A stretch of DNA of 64,000 nt, taken from contig NZ_NEVU01000002.1 of NCBI RefSeq assembly GCF_002261355.1, positions 496,001 through 560,000 of the forward strand, in the 5' to 3' direction. Below the pieces are notes generated by a model that worked only from the letters and a program-made list of their open reading frames with translations, made no database searches and was not told the DNA's origin. This document shows positions 27,211 to 35,673 of this stretch, piece after piece. How positions within the stretch are numbered: the first letter of the stretch is position 1; each line of letters opens with the position of its first letter. The translations under genes were made by a program, and so were the position numbers. Origin of the DNA: Bordetella genomosp. 12 (GTDB lineage Bacteria > Pseudomonadota > Gammaproteobacteria > Burkholderiales > Burkholderiaceae_B).

Positions 27211-27708
27211 TCAGGGGCCGCCCTGCGGCGACCCATTGGCCAGCATGCGGTTCAGCAGATGGCGCAGCTGCAGGACTTCCTCGGTGCTGAAGCCCCGCAA
27301 ATGGGTGTTGAGCGCCTTGGCGATATAAGTGGGAATCTCACGCGCCTTGGCCAGGCCGGTATCGGTCAGCTCGAGCTTGACCACGCGGCGGTCCTCGCTG
27401 CTGCGCACGCGCCGCAGCAGGCCTTTGAGCTCCAGCCTGTCGAGGGTGCGGGTCATGGCGCCGGTATCCACGCCGATGATGCGCGCCAGTTCGGCAGACG
27501 TGTCGGCCCGGCCGCGCTCGATCAGCGCCAGCGGCCGCCACTGCATGGCGGTCAGATCCAGCGGCGCCATCTCCTGATCGAGCATGCGATTCAGGGATTG
27601 ATACACCAGCTTGATCAGAAAACCGCAGTTGTCCTCGCTGGTGGCGACTTTGTCGGCGCGGTAGTGGACATTGCTGGGGGCGGCGGGGTCAGGCTTGGGC
27701 GAACTCAT
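27211..27708 (-). CDS. MarR-family regulator of the efflux operon
   Basis: 165 residues with a MarR winged HTH: LTAMQWRPLALIERG, then the recognition region TSAELARIIGVDTGAMTRTLDRLE and the wing with SSEDRRVVKLELTD. MarR proteins repress efflux genes until a phenolic or lipophilic ligand binds. It lies directly upstream of the NodT-EmrA-EmrB genes on the same strand, and near-identical operator-like sites precede both it and them, so it probably represses itself and the pump. Confidence 0.9.
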   Translation of the reverse strand: MSSPKPDPAAPSNVHYRADKVATSEDNCGFLIKLVYQSLNRMLDQEMAPLDLTAMQWRPLALIERGRADTSAELARIIGVDTGAMTRTLDRLELKGLLRRVRSSEDRRVVKLELTDTGLAKAREIPTYIAKALNTHLRGFSTEEVLQLRHLLNRMLANGSPQGGP

Positions 27709-27719
27709 GCGGCAGGATT

Positions 27720-27735
27720 TTACTGCCTAGGCAAT
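27720..27735 (+). promoter_or_regulatory. MarR operator copy 2 (upstream of marR)
   Basis: TTACTGCCTAGGCAAT, whose core TGCCTAGGCA is a perfect 10-bp palindrome. It begins 12 bases upstream of the marR ATG, an ideal place for autorepression. The second copy near the NodT-type gene differs at one position only. Confidence 0.68.
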
Positions 27736-27759
27736 TATTGTCAAGGCAACCTGCCCCGG

Positions 27760-28617
27760 CTAGGGCGTGGGTTTGCGCAAGCCAGACCACACAATGGCCG
27801 CCACGATGAGGGCCGCGCCGGCAAGCATGCGCGCGCTGGGCTCCTGGGCGAACAGGAACCAGGCAAAAGCAATGGCGTAGACGGGCTCCAGCGCGATGAC
27901 CAGCCCCGCGCTGCGCGCGTTGAGCTTGGTGAGCGAGGACACGAAGAGGTAGTGCGACAGGCCGGTGCAGAACACGCCCAGCAGCGCGATCCAGAGCCAG
28001 TCTATCGCGGCCAGCGCCGGCAATTGATCCACGGCGAAGGGCAGGACGATGAGCGAGACGATGGCGTTTTGCCAGCAGGCCACTTGCATGGGATCCATCC
28101 CCGAGGCGGCGCGGCGATTGCTCAGGGCCAGCAGGGCGAAGGACAGGCCCGACAGCAGCCCCCAGGCCAGGCCGACTGTGCCCTGATCGGCCCAGTCGAA
28201 AGAAGGCGTGACCAGCACCAGGCCGGCGCTCACCAGGCCCAGTACCAGCCATTCCGCCGCGCGCACCTTCTCGCGAAACAGCACACCCTCGAACAGCGTG
28301 ATGAAGGCCGGAAAACTGGCGAACCCCAGCGTGGCGATCGCGATGCCGCCCACTTTGACCGAAATGAAGAAAGTCACCCAGTGCACGGCCAGCAGGGCGC
28401 CGGAAATCACCAAGACGAACAACTGAGCCGGTGTCAGGACGCCAAGCAGGGAGCGGCGTTGCAGGCGCGCAAAAAAGGCCAGGGAGGCAACGGCGAAGAG
28501 GGCGCGGCCCAAGGTGATGACCGCCGCGCCGGCCTGGATGAGCTCACCGAAAACGCCGGTCAGGCCGAACAGAACGGCGGCTAAATGGATATATACGAGG
28601 GCACGCTGGCGGGTCAT
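27760..28617 (-). CDS. EamA/DMT-family transporter
   Basis: 285 residues with ten predicted membrane segments in two EamA repeats (LAAVLFGLTGVFGELI at the start, LGVFCTGLSHYLFVSSLTKLN in the second half). The ATG at 28617 was chosen because the membrane domain starts there; the longer frame to 28716 crosses the divergent promoter. It is 51 bases upstream of marR on the same strand. Substrate unknown. Confidence 0.87.
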   Translation of the reverse strand: MTRQRALVYIHLAAVLFGLTGVFGELIQAGAAVITLGRALFAVASLAFFARLQRRSLLGVLTPAQLFVLVISGALLAVHWVTFFISVKVGGIAIATLGFASFPAFITLFEGVLFREKVRAAEWLVLGLVSAGLVLVTPSFDWADQGTVGLAWGLLSGLSFALLALSNRRAASGMDPMQVACWQNAIVSLIVLPFAVDQLPALAAIDWLWIALLGVFCTGLSHYLFVSSLTKLNARSAGLVIALEPVYAIAFAWFLFAQEPSARMLAGAALIVAAIVWSGLRKPTP

Positions 28618-28730
28618 GGAGTATCGGCTGAGATTCGAAATCACCCAGGCGGCGGGCCTGGGCCGATGGCGGGCATCAAAATTCACGCCGTGTCTGCGCG
28701 TTTGGCGCCACGGCAATCTAAAATCATCGC

Positions 28731-29681
28731 ATGAATCGCATTTCCGAGCATTTTGCTGCGTCCCGTCAGGCGCAGATCCTGGCGGGCTATTTTCTGGCCG
28801 GCCTGGGCGCCATCCTGTTTTCCGCCAAAGCGGTGGTGGTCAAGTTCACCTACCGTTACGGCATCGACGCCGTGACGCTGATCGCATTTCGCATGCTGTT
28901 TGCCATGCCGTTTTTCGCCGCGGTGGCCTGGTGGGAGTCGCGGCGCGCGGCCCGCGGGCAGATCGTGACCCTGACCGCCAAAGAGAGAATCCAGATCTGC
29001 ATTTTGGGTCTGATCGGGTATTACCTCTCCAGCTTTCTGGATTTTCTCGGCTTGCGCTACGTCAGCGCCAGCCTGGAGCGCCTGATCCTGTTTCTGTCGC
29101 CGTCGCTGGTGGTCTTGCTGTCGGCCTGGTGGCTGAAACGGGCCATTACGCGGCGCCAGCGATGGGCCATGATCCTCTCCTATATCGGGGTGGTTCTGGT
29201 CTTTGCCCATGATTTGTCCGAGACCGGGGGCGGCTCCGATGTCATCAAAGGGTCTTTGTTCGTCTTCGCCTCGGCCCTGAGCTATGCTGTTTATCTGATC
29301 TGCTCCGGCGAGCTGGTCGAGCGCGTCGGAGCCACGCGGCTCGTGGCCTATGCCATGCTGGTGTCTTGCGTGGCCTGCGTGATTCAGTTCTTTGTCGTGC
29401 ACCCGCCCTCGATGTTGCTGCAGCCCGCGGGGGTCTATGGTTATTCCTTTATCCACGCCACGCTGAATACGGTGTTGCCGGTTTTCATGATGATGTGGGC
29501 CGTCGCGCTGGTGGGGGCGCCCACGGCGTCGTTGCTGGGCATGCTCGGCCCGGTCTCGGTGCTGTTCCTGGCGGCGTGGTTGTTGGCCGAGCCCATCACC
29601 GTCTGGCAACTGGCCGGCACGGCGCTGGTGCTGGCAGGGGTTTTCGTTCTGACAGGCAGGCGCCCCGCCAAAGCGGGTTAG
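28731..29681 (+). CDS. EamA/DMT-family transporter
   Basis: 316 residues, ten hydrophobic segments (first: ILAGYFLAGLGAILFSAKAV), two EamA halves. Divergent from another EamA gene across 113 bases, though the two are not close copies. Small-molecule exporter or importer of unknown specificity. Confidence 0.87.
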   Translation: MNRISEHFAASRQAQILAGYFLAGLGAILFSAKAVVVKFTYRYGIDAVTLIAFRMLFAMPFFAAVAWWESRRAARGQIVTLTAKERIQICILGLIGYYLSSFLDFLGLRYVSASLERLILFLSPSLVVLLSAWWLKRAITRRQRWAMILSYIGVVLVFAHDLSETGGGSDVIKGSLFVFASALSYAVYLICSGELVERVGATRLVAYAMLVSCVACVIQFFVVHPPSMLLQPAGVYGYSFIHATLNTVLPVFMMMWAVALVGAPTASLLGMLGPVSVLFLAAWLLAEPITVWQLAGTALVLAGVFVLTGRRPAKAG

Positions 29682-29732
29682 CGCGGCCTGCAGGTTGTTT
29701 TGCCTAATCGTCAATTCAGAAAGGAGGCCAGA

Positions 29733-30722
29733 ATGGCCAGCAAGCTCGTCAAGGCAGTCCGTATTGAACAGCACGGCGGCCCCGAGGTCCTGAAAGTCGT
29801 GGAGGTGGAAGTCCTGCCTCCCGCCGCCAATGAAGTCACCATCCGCCAGCATGCCGCCGGCCTGAACTTCATCGATATCTACTACCGCACGGGCCTGTAT
29901 CCGCATCCGCTGCCGCACGGCCTGGGTTTTGAAGGCGCGGGTGTGGTCGAGGCCGTCGGCGCCGAGGTCAAGCATTTGAAAGTGGGCGACCGCGTCGCTT
30001 ACGGCCAGAGCCCGCTGGGCGCCTATGCGCAGGCGCGCAACGTGCCGGCCGCACAGGTCGTCAAGCTGCCCAAGGGGGTGAGCTTCGAAGACGCCGCGGC
30101 CCTGATGCTAAAGGGCCTGACCGTCCAATACCTGTTTCGCCAGACGTATCGTCTGCAAGGCGGCGAAACCATTTTGTTCCATGCCGCGGCCGGTGGCGTG
30201 GGCCTCATCGCCTGCCAATGGGCCAAGGCGCTGGGCGTGAAACTGATCGGCACCGTGTCCAGCCCCGAGAAGGCGGAACTGGCGCGTGCCCATGGCGCCT
30301 GGGAAACGATCGACTACTCGCGCGAAAACGTGGCCGAGCGCTTGCTCGAACTGACCGGCGGCAAGAAAGTGCCCGTGGTCTATGACGGCGTGGGCAAGGA
30401 CACCTGGGAAACGTCGCTGGATTGCATCGAGCCGCGCGGTTTGATGGTCAGCTTCGGCAACGCGTCGGGTCCGGTCACGGGCGTGAATCTGGGCATCCTC
30501 AATCAGAAGGGCTGCCTCTACGTGACGCGCCCCTCGCTGGCGTTGCACGTCAACACGCCGGAGAAACTCAAGGCCGCCGCCGACGAGCTGTTTGGCCTGG
30601 TGCAGAAAAAGAAAATCAAGGTTCGCATCGATCAGCGCTACAGCCTCGAGCAGGCCGGCGACGCGCAGACCGCCCTGGCTGGCCGCAAGACCACCGGCGC
30701 CACGATCCTGACGCTGGATTGA
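29733..30722 (+). CDS. qor: NADPH:quinone oxidoreductase (zeta-crystallin type)
   Basis: 329 residues. Medium-chain dehydrogenase/reductase without zinc ligands: GLNFIDIYYRTGLYP, GFEGAGVVEAVG, and the NADPH Rossmann stretch HAAAGGVGLIACQWAKALG, all matching Qor. It reduces quinones with NADPH. An excellent AAGGAGG box ends 5 bases before ATG 29733. A palindromic terminator follows. Confidence 0.92.
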   Translation: MASKLVKAVRIEQHGGPEVLKVVEVEVLPPAANEVTIRQHAAGLNFIDIYYRTGLYPHPLPHGLGFEGAGVVEAVGAEVKHLKVGDRVAYGQSPLGAYAQARNVPAAQVVKLPKGVSFEDAAALMLKGLTVQYLFRQTYRLQGGETILFHAAAGGVGLIACQWAKALGVKLIGTVSSPEKAELARAHGAWETIDYSRENVAERLLELTGGKKVPVVYDGVGKDTWETSLDCIEPRGLMVSFGNASGPVTGVNLGILNQKGCLYVTRPSLALHVNTPEKLKAAADELFGLVQKKKIKVRIDQRYSLEQAGDAQTALAGRKTTGATILTLD

Positions 30723-30743
30723 GCGGCGAACGGCAAGGGCGAT

Positions 30744-30775
30744 AAATAATGCCGGCCTAGGCCGGCATTATTTTT
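30744..30775. terminator. Bidirectional terminator, 30-base perfect palindrome
   Basis: Bases 30744-30773 are a perfect palindrome centred between 30758 and 30759 (core TGCCGGCCTAGGCCGGCA) with A-rich left and T-rich right ends, so it can end transcription both from qor and from the convergent htpX gene. Confidence 0.85.
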
Positions 30776-30778
30776 GAT

Positions 30779-30799
30779 GCCGGCCCGTGCCGGGCCGGC
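30779..30799. terminator. Second GC hairpin behind the qor terminator
   Basis: GCCGGCCCG (30779-30787), TGC loop, CGGGCCGGC (30791-30799). It immediately follows the palindromic terminator and precedes the htpX 3' end; probably a back-up stop or mRNA 3' stabiliser. No T-run. Confidence 0.45.
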
Positions 30800-30834
30800 G
30801 GACTTGCTGCCCGGCCATCGCCGGGCGAGGCGGG

Positions 30835-31716
30835 TCAGGACACCCGCATTTGCTGCAGGGCCGCGATGCGCGACGGAATGGGCGGGTGCGACGAGAACAG
30901 CGCCGAGATGGCGCGCCCGCCGGCAATGCCGGAGGCCTGGAAGGACTTGGGCAGCTCGCCGGCCGGCACGCCGCCCAGACGCGCCAGCGCGTGGATCATG
31001 GGTTCACGCGCGCCCAGCAGCTGGGCCGACCCGGCATCGGCGCGGTACTCGCGCTGGCGCGAGAACCAGGCCACGATGATGGTGGCCAGCACGCCGAAGA
31101 CGATCTCACAGACGATCACGGTGACGTAGAAGCCCGGCCCGATGCCGCGCTCGGTGCGAAAGACCGTGCGGTCGACGAAATAACCCACCACACGCGCCAG
31201 GAAGACCACGAAGGTGTTCACCACGCCCTGAATCAGGGTGAGGGTGACCATGTCGCCATTGGCGATGTGGGCCACTTCGTGGCCGAGCACGGCGGCGACT
31301 TCCTCTTCGCTCATGCTTTCGAGCAGGCCGGTCGAAACGGCCACCAGCGCGTCGTTCTTGAAGGCGCCCGTGGCGAAGGCATTGGGCGCGCCCTCGTAGA
31401 CGGCCACTTCAGGGCGGCCGATGCCGGCGCGGTCGGCCAGCTGATAAACGGTGTCGAGCAGCCAGGCTTCACGTTGATTGCGCGGCGCGTTCGGGTCGAT
31501 GACCTGGGCGCCGGTGCTGTACTTGGCCATGGGCTTGCTGATCAGCAGCGAGATGATGGAGCCGGTAAAACCCACCACCACGGAGAACACCAGCAGGGAG
31601 TTGACGTTCAGGCCCTCTGCGGTGATGTAGCGATCCAGACCCAGGATGCGCAAAGTGGCGGACAGCACCAGCATCACGGCCAGGTTGGTGATCAGGAACA
31701 GGAATACGCGTTTCAT
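30835..31716 (-). CDS. htpX: Membrane zinc protease HtpX
   Basis: 293 residues, normal for HtpX. Zinc motif HEVAH in [13 protein letters not shown]; two N-terminal membrane helices and two after the active site; C-terminal [16 protein letters not shown]. It degrades misfolded inner-membrane proteins together with FtsH. I saw no CIRCE element or clear heat-shock promoter in the 173 bases upstream. Confidence 0.95.
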   Translation of the reverse strand: MKRVFLFLITNLAVMLVLSATLRILGLDRYITAEGLNVNSLLVFSVVVGFTGSIISLLISKPMAKYSTGAQVIDPNAPRNQREAWLLDTVYQLADRAGIGRPEVAVYEGAPNAFATGAFKNDALVAVSTGLLESMSEEEVAAVLGHEVAHIANGDMVTLTLIQGVVNTFVVFLARVVGYFVDRTVFRTERGIGPGFYVTVIVCEIVFGVLATIIVAWFSRQREYRADAGSAQLLGAREPMIHALARLGGVPAGELPKSFQASGIAGGRAISALFSSHPPIPSRIAALQQMRVS

Positions 31717-31889
31717 TCTGTGGAGTTTCCTCTGCGAGCGGAAAACGATTTTCAGACCCCTTTTTGACCAGCCCCGTGCTGGTCGGTTCCCCGGGGGCTC
31801 CCCGCGGCCGGTCAGGCGCGCAGGGGATGGGGAGTATAGTATCGCTTTCCCCTATATCTCCTCTCGCCCTTTCTTTATTTCAGGTACCC

Positions 31890-32744
31890 ATGCAGGCACT
31901 CTGGATGTTGTTGGCATCTGCCATGTTCGCCATCATGGGGTCGTTCGTGAAGCTGTCGGCTGAGCACGGCGCCTCGTTGGCCCAGGTTGTCCTGTTTCGC
32001 GGGCTGCCGTCGATCATTCTGCTGCTGATATGGGCGCGCGCCGCGCGCCAGTCCATCGTCCCCACGTCATGGCGCCTGCATATCTGGCGCAACCTGTCGG
32101 GCGTGACTTCGATGTGGCTGGGGTTTTATGCACTCTCGCACCTGCCGCTGGCCACGGCCACCAGCCTGAACTACACCGCGCCGCTGTTCATCGCCTGCTG
32201 GATGCTGGGCTGGGGAGGCGCGCAGCGCGATCTGGTCCGCATCATCGCCGTGGCGCTGGGTTTTCTGGGTGTCATCGCGGTGCTGCGCCCCAGCATCAAT
32301 GACGACCAATGGCTGGCCGCCATGCTGGGCCTGTCGGCCGGGGCGCTGTCGGCCATCGCCATGATGCAGATCCGTCAGTTGGGCCGGGTGGGCGAGCCGG
32401 AGTGGCGCACGGTGCTGTTTTTCTCGGTGGCGGTGTGCGTGAGCAGCTTCGTCGGCCTGGCCTGGCAGGGATGGGGCACCGCCGATATGATCGGCTATGG
32501 GGCGCTGGTCGGCGTGGGCACTGCCGGTCTGTTCGGCCAGTTGGCTATGACGCGCGCCTTCGGGCATGGCGCGGCGTTGCTGACCGCCGCGCTGCAGTAC
32601 TCCACCATTATCTTTGCGGCGCTCATCGGCGTGGGCTTCTGGGGCGACATGCTCGATGGCCTGGCCTGGGCCGGCATGGCTCTCATCATCGCCGCGGGTC
32701 TGCTGTCGGTTTGGCGTACCATGCGAGATCCGGCGCAGCGCTGA
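31890..32744 (+). CDS. EamA/DMT-family transporter
   Basis: 284 residues, ten membrane segments, starting MQALWMLLASAMFAIMGSFV. The ATG at 31890 is where the first membrane helix begins; the frame upstream (from 31764) lies in the htpX promoter region. The next gene, the sulfurtransferase, starts 31 bases downstream, so the two may be cotranscribed. Confidence 0.87.
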   Translation: MQALWMLLASAMFAIMGSFVKLSAEHGASLAQVVLFRGLPSIILLLIWARAARQSIVPTSWRLHIWRNLSGVTSMWLGFYALSHLPLATATSLNYTAPLFIACWMLGWGGAQRDLVRIIAVALGFLGVIAVLRPSINDDQWLAAMLGLSAGALSAIAMMQIRQLGRVGEPEWRTVLFFSVAVCVSSFVGLAWQGWGTADMIGYGALVGVGTAGLFGQLAMTRAFGHGAALLTAALQYSTIIFAALIGVGFWGDMLDGLAWAGMALIIAAGLLSVWRTMRDPAQR

Positions 32745-32775
32745 TGCGCTGCGGCCCGTTGTAGAGGGAGCTTCA

Positions 32776-33624
32776 ATGACCAAGCCTTTGATTTCCGTTG
32801 CCGATCTGGCCGCTCGTCTGGGCCAGGCTGATCTGCAGGTTTTTGATCTGCGCCACGATCTGATGGACCATTCCGTCGGGCCGCGCGCCTACGAGCAGGC
32901 CCATATCCCGGGGGCGCGCTATCTCAATCATGAGACCGAACTCTCGGCCGCGCGCACGGGCAAGAACGGCCGCCATCCCCTGCCGCAGCGTGATCAAGTC
33001 GCCGGGCTGATGGCCGCGCATGGCATCAAGCCCGCGACGCTGGTCGTGGCCTATGACGCCAGCGGCGGCATGTATGCGGCCCACCTCTGGTGGATGCTGC
33101 GTTGGATCGGGCATGAGCGCGTCGCGGTGCTCGACGGCGGTTGGCAGGCCTGGGCGGCAGCGCAATTGCCGGTCGACAGCGGCCCGGTATCCGCTTTGGC
33201 GCCGCTGGCCGGCGTGCGGGCGGGCGAGCCGCTCGAGGGTACGGTAGACGCCGCGGCCGTGCTGGCCAATATTCCGACCCAGGCCTTTACCGTGATAGAC
33301 GCCCGCGCGGCCAATCGTTATCGCGGCGAGGTCGAACCCATGGACCCCGTCGCCGGTCACATTCCTGGCGCGTTGAACCGCCCCAATGTCGAGAACCTGA
33401 CGCCCGAGGGCCGCTTCAAGGATGCGGCGCAGTTGCGGGCCGAGTTCAAGCTGCTGCTCGACGGCCGCGAACCGCAGGCCATCGTGCATCAGTGCGGCTC
33501 CGGGATTACGGCTTGCCATAATTTGCTGTCGATGGAGATCGCCGGACTCAATGGCTCGCGTCTGTATCCGGGCTCCTGGAGCGAATGGTGCGCTGACGCC
33601 TCGCGCCCGGTCGCCAAAGGTTGA
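32776..33624 (+). CDS. sseA: Two-domain rhodanese, 3-mercaptopyruvate sulfurtransferase type
   Basis: 282 residues, two rhodanese domains. The catalytic loop in the second is CGSGITA, the form found in mercaptopyruvate/thiosulfate sulfurtransferases of the SseA group. The first domain keeps DLRHDLMDHSVG and HIPGARYLNHE but has no catalytic Cys, as expected. GAGGGAG lies before ATG 32776. A strong terminator follows. Confidence 0.88.
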   Translation: MTKPLISVADLAARLGQADLQVFDLRHDLMDHSVGPRAYEQAHIPGARYLNHETELSAARTGKNGRHPLPQRDQVAGLMAAHGIKPATLVVAYDASGGMYAAHLWWMLRWIGHERVAVLDGGWQAWAAAQLPVDSGPVSALAPLAGVRAGEPLEGTVDAAAVLANIPTQAFTVIDARAANRYRGEVEPMDPVAGHIPGALNRPNVENLTPEGRFKDAAQLRAEFKLLLDGREPQAIVHQCGSGITACHNLLSMEIAGLNGSRLYPGSWSEWCADASRPVAKG

Positions 33625-33642
33625 TCGCGACGCGCCGAAAAG

Positions 33643-33665
33643 CGGCCCTGCGGGGCCGTTTTTTT
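33643..33665 (+). terminator. Intrinsic terminator after the sulfurtransferase gene
   Basis: CGGCCC (33643-33648), TGCG loop, GGGCCG (33653-33658), then seven T. Located 19 bases after the stop codon. Confidence 0.88.
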
Positions 33666-33675
33666 GTGGCTGGCG

Positions 33676-34242
33676 CTAGGCGGCCAGCAGTTTGTGGCGC
33701 TCGGAGATGCTGGCCGCTACGGCCAGAAAGTGCGCCAGCGAGCCGGTGCTCATTGTGGGGGATTTGGCCTTGTCGTCCCAGCGGCGTAGCCGGATGGCGT
33801 CGGGCGCACCCGGCAGGCTGGCGAAATCCATGGCCTGCGCGGCGTCGAAGCTGCCGCCTTGCAGATTCAGGCTGCGCCGGGAATCCTCCGACAGCGTTGA
33901 GACGTAATCGGCCTCGACATAGCAGAGATAGCGTTTTGCCTCGACGTGCAGGCGTATGGGGTCGAGCACCCGGGCATCGAACAGGCCGCGCAGGAAGGGC
34001 AATACAAAATACTGATGCTTGTCATCCACGCCCCGCAACGTCGGGGTGTCGGGATGATCGGCGATGAGGTGGCCCAGGTCGTGCAGCAGGCAGGCCGTCA
34101 CCAGGTGGGCCGAGGCGCCGGCCTGCTCGGCCAGCGTCGCCGTCTGCAGGGCATGCTTCAGATGGCTGACGGGCTCGCCGTCATAGCTGCGGTGGCCGCG
34201 CTCGAGAAAAATATGTTCAATGTCGTACAGGCTCAAGGGCAT
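33676..34242 (-). CDS. PhnZ/TmpB-like HD-domain mixed-valence diiron oxygenase
   Basis: 188 residues, same size as PhnZ. It keeps the PhnZ ligand pattern: YDGE (Y20, E23), H30, LLHDLGH (H54, D55, H58), H76, RLHVEAKRYL (H99, K103) and WDDK (D156), plus LSEDSRRSLNLQGG. PhnZ-type HD proteins use O2 and a diiron site to cleave C-P bonds of 2-amino- or 2-trimethylamino-1-hydroxyethylphosphonate. The iron set suggests an oxygenase rather than an HD phosphohydrolase; the substrate is not known. A Rieske oxygenase gene lies upstream on the same strand, separated by a terminator. No C-P lyase genes are near. Confidence 0.8.
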   Translation of the reverse strand: MPLSLYDIEHIFLERGHRSYDGEPVSHLKHALQTATLAEQAGASAHLVTACLLHDLGHLIADHPDTPTLRGVDDKHQYFVLPFLRGLFDARVLDPIRLHVEAKRYLCYVEADYVSTLSEDSRRSLNLQGGSFDAAQAMDFASLPGAPDAIRLRRWDDKAKSPTMSTGSLAHFLAVAASISERHKLLAA

Positions 34243-34340
34243 GGCCGTCTCCCGAGTGATCCGTGCGCCAGAAAGGAATTTCAGTAGACCAGAGCGTTTT
34301 GACGGTTTGATGACAGTGCCAAGACAGGCCGCGGGCGGCG

Positions 34341-34368
34341 AAAAAAAACCCGGCAGCAGCCGGGTTTT
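34341..34368 (-). terminator. Intrinsic terminator of the Rieske oxygenase gene
   Basis: AAAACCCGGC (34345-34354), AGCA loop, GCCGGGTTTT (34359-34368). On the minus strand the hairpin is followed by eight T (complement of 34341-34348). It begins 16 bases after the Rieske gene stop, so the PhnZ-like gene needs its own promoter. Confidence 0.85.
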
Positions 34369-34384
34369 CAGGGGGGCGGCGGAG

Positions 34385-35536
34385 TTACTCGCCTTTTTCG
34401 TTCATGATGCGGCGGTACCACTCGTGGAAGTGCTGCATGCCGTCTTCCATGGGCGACTGGTAGGGGCCGGCTTCGTTGACCCCGCGCAACATCAGCGCGC
34501 GGCGGCCGGCGTCCATGCGCTCGGCGATTTCATCGTCCTCGACCGCCGTTTCCATATAGGCGGCGCGTTGCGCTTCGACGAACTCGCGCTCGAAGGCGAC
34601 GATTTCTTCGGGATAGTAGAACTCCACCACGTTGAGGGTTTCCTGCGGGCTCTTGGGATAGAGCGTGGACAGGACCACGACATGCGGATAAAGCTCGATC
34701 ATGTGCGTGGGGAAGTAGGTGGCCCACACGGCGCCGAAATCGGGAGCCTGTCCGGCGCGGAAGTCCAGCAGGCGGTCATGCCACTGGCGGTAGACATCCG
34801 AGCCCGGTTGCGCCAGCGCCTGATGCACGCCCACCTTCTGCAGGCTGTACCAGTCGTTGAACTCCCAGCTCAGGTCGTCGCAGGTCACAAAGCGACCCAG
34901 CCCGGGATGGAAGGGCCCGACGTGGTAGTCCTCCAGATAGACCTCGATGAAGGTCTTCCAGTTGTAGTTGCACTGATGCACCTCGACGTGGTCGAGCACA
35001 TAGTCGCCAAAGTCGAACTCGGGACGGGCGAAAAGAGGAGCCATGTCCGCGGCGGGATCGCGCGGGCCCTCAAAGAGCAGGCCGTGGCAATCGCGCAGGC
35101 GAAAGCGCTGCAGATTCATGCAGGGCGTGGCGTCGAACTGGGGCGCGCCGAGCAGCTCACCCTGGTTGTTGTAGGTCCAGCGATGCAGCGGGCAGACGAT
35201 ATTGCCCCCCGTGCTCTGCAAAGAGCCGCTGGTGTTGACGTTGCCGCTGACATTGCCCGCCTCGCCGCCCAGCATGAGGGCCTGGCGATGGCGGCAGACA
35301 TTCGAGATGAGTTCTACGCCGTTCTGGTTGCGAACCAGAACGCGGCCTCCGTTCTCCTGAACCAACGTCCGCCAATCTCCGATCTCGGGCACGAGTTTTT
35401 CGTGGCCGACATACAAGGAGGATTGCTTGAAAATGTGTTCTTGCTCGCGCGCAAAGCGGGCTTCGTCGAAATAGGCGCTTACCGGAAGCTGGGTGCGAGC
35501 TGGCACCACATGTGCCATCCGACCTATGTCGGTCAT
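34385..35536 (-). CDS. Rieske-type ring-hydroxylating/quaternary-amine oxygenase alpha subunit
   Basis: 383 residues. Rieske cluster ligands are CRH (C81, H83) and CPLH (C115, H118). The spacing between the pairs is 31 residues, about twice usual, because of a Gly/Ser/Asn-rich stretch (about 92-110). The mononuclear iron site is in VYLEDYHVGPFHPG (H205, H210). The layout is shared by aromatic-ring dioxygenases and by choline, carnitine and related monooxygenases; no reductase or beta subunit gene is adjacent, so it must borrow one. Substrate unknown. Confidence 0.85.
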   Translation of the reverse strand: MTDIGRMAHVVPARTQLPVSAYFDEARFAREQEHIFKQSSLYVGHEKLVPEIGDWRTLVQENGGRVLVRNQNGVELISNVCRHRQALMLGGEAGNVSGNVNTSGSLQSTGGNIVCPLHRWTYNNQGELLGAPQFDATPCMNLQRFRLRDCHGLLFEGPRDPAADMAPLFARPEFDFGDYVLDHVEVHQCNYNWKTFIEVYLEDYHVGPFHPGLGRFVTCDDLSWEFNDWYSLQKVGVHQALAQPGSDVYRQWHDRLLDFRAGQAPDFGAVWATYFPTHMIELYPHVVVLSTLYPKSPQETLNVVEFYYPEEIVAFEREFVEAQRAAYMETAVEDDEIAERMDAGRRALMLRGVNEAGPYQSPMEDGMQHFHEWYRRIMNEKGE

Positions 35537-35673
35537 GATTCCCTCCGCTCGGATGAAAAAGCCAGGACGGGGGAAGGCATTCCTTGTTTAGCCCTCAGTC
35601 CGCTGGCGCGAAGAAAAATCGGACTGGCCGATCCAAACCAAGAATTGTACCCCATCCCCTTCGTTGCGGGGGC

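Noticed and set aside
31766-31784. GACCAGC-N5-GCTGGTC hairpin near htpX as a terminator
   Set aside because: Its T-run is on the wrong side for either strand and it lies upstream of both flanking genes; more likely chance or a promoter-region structure.
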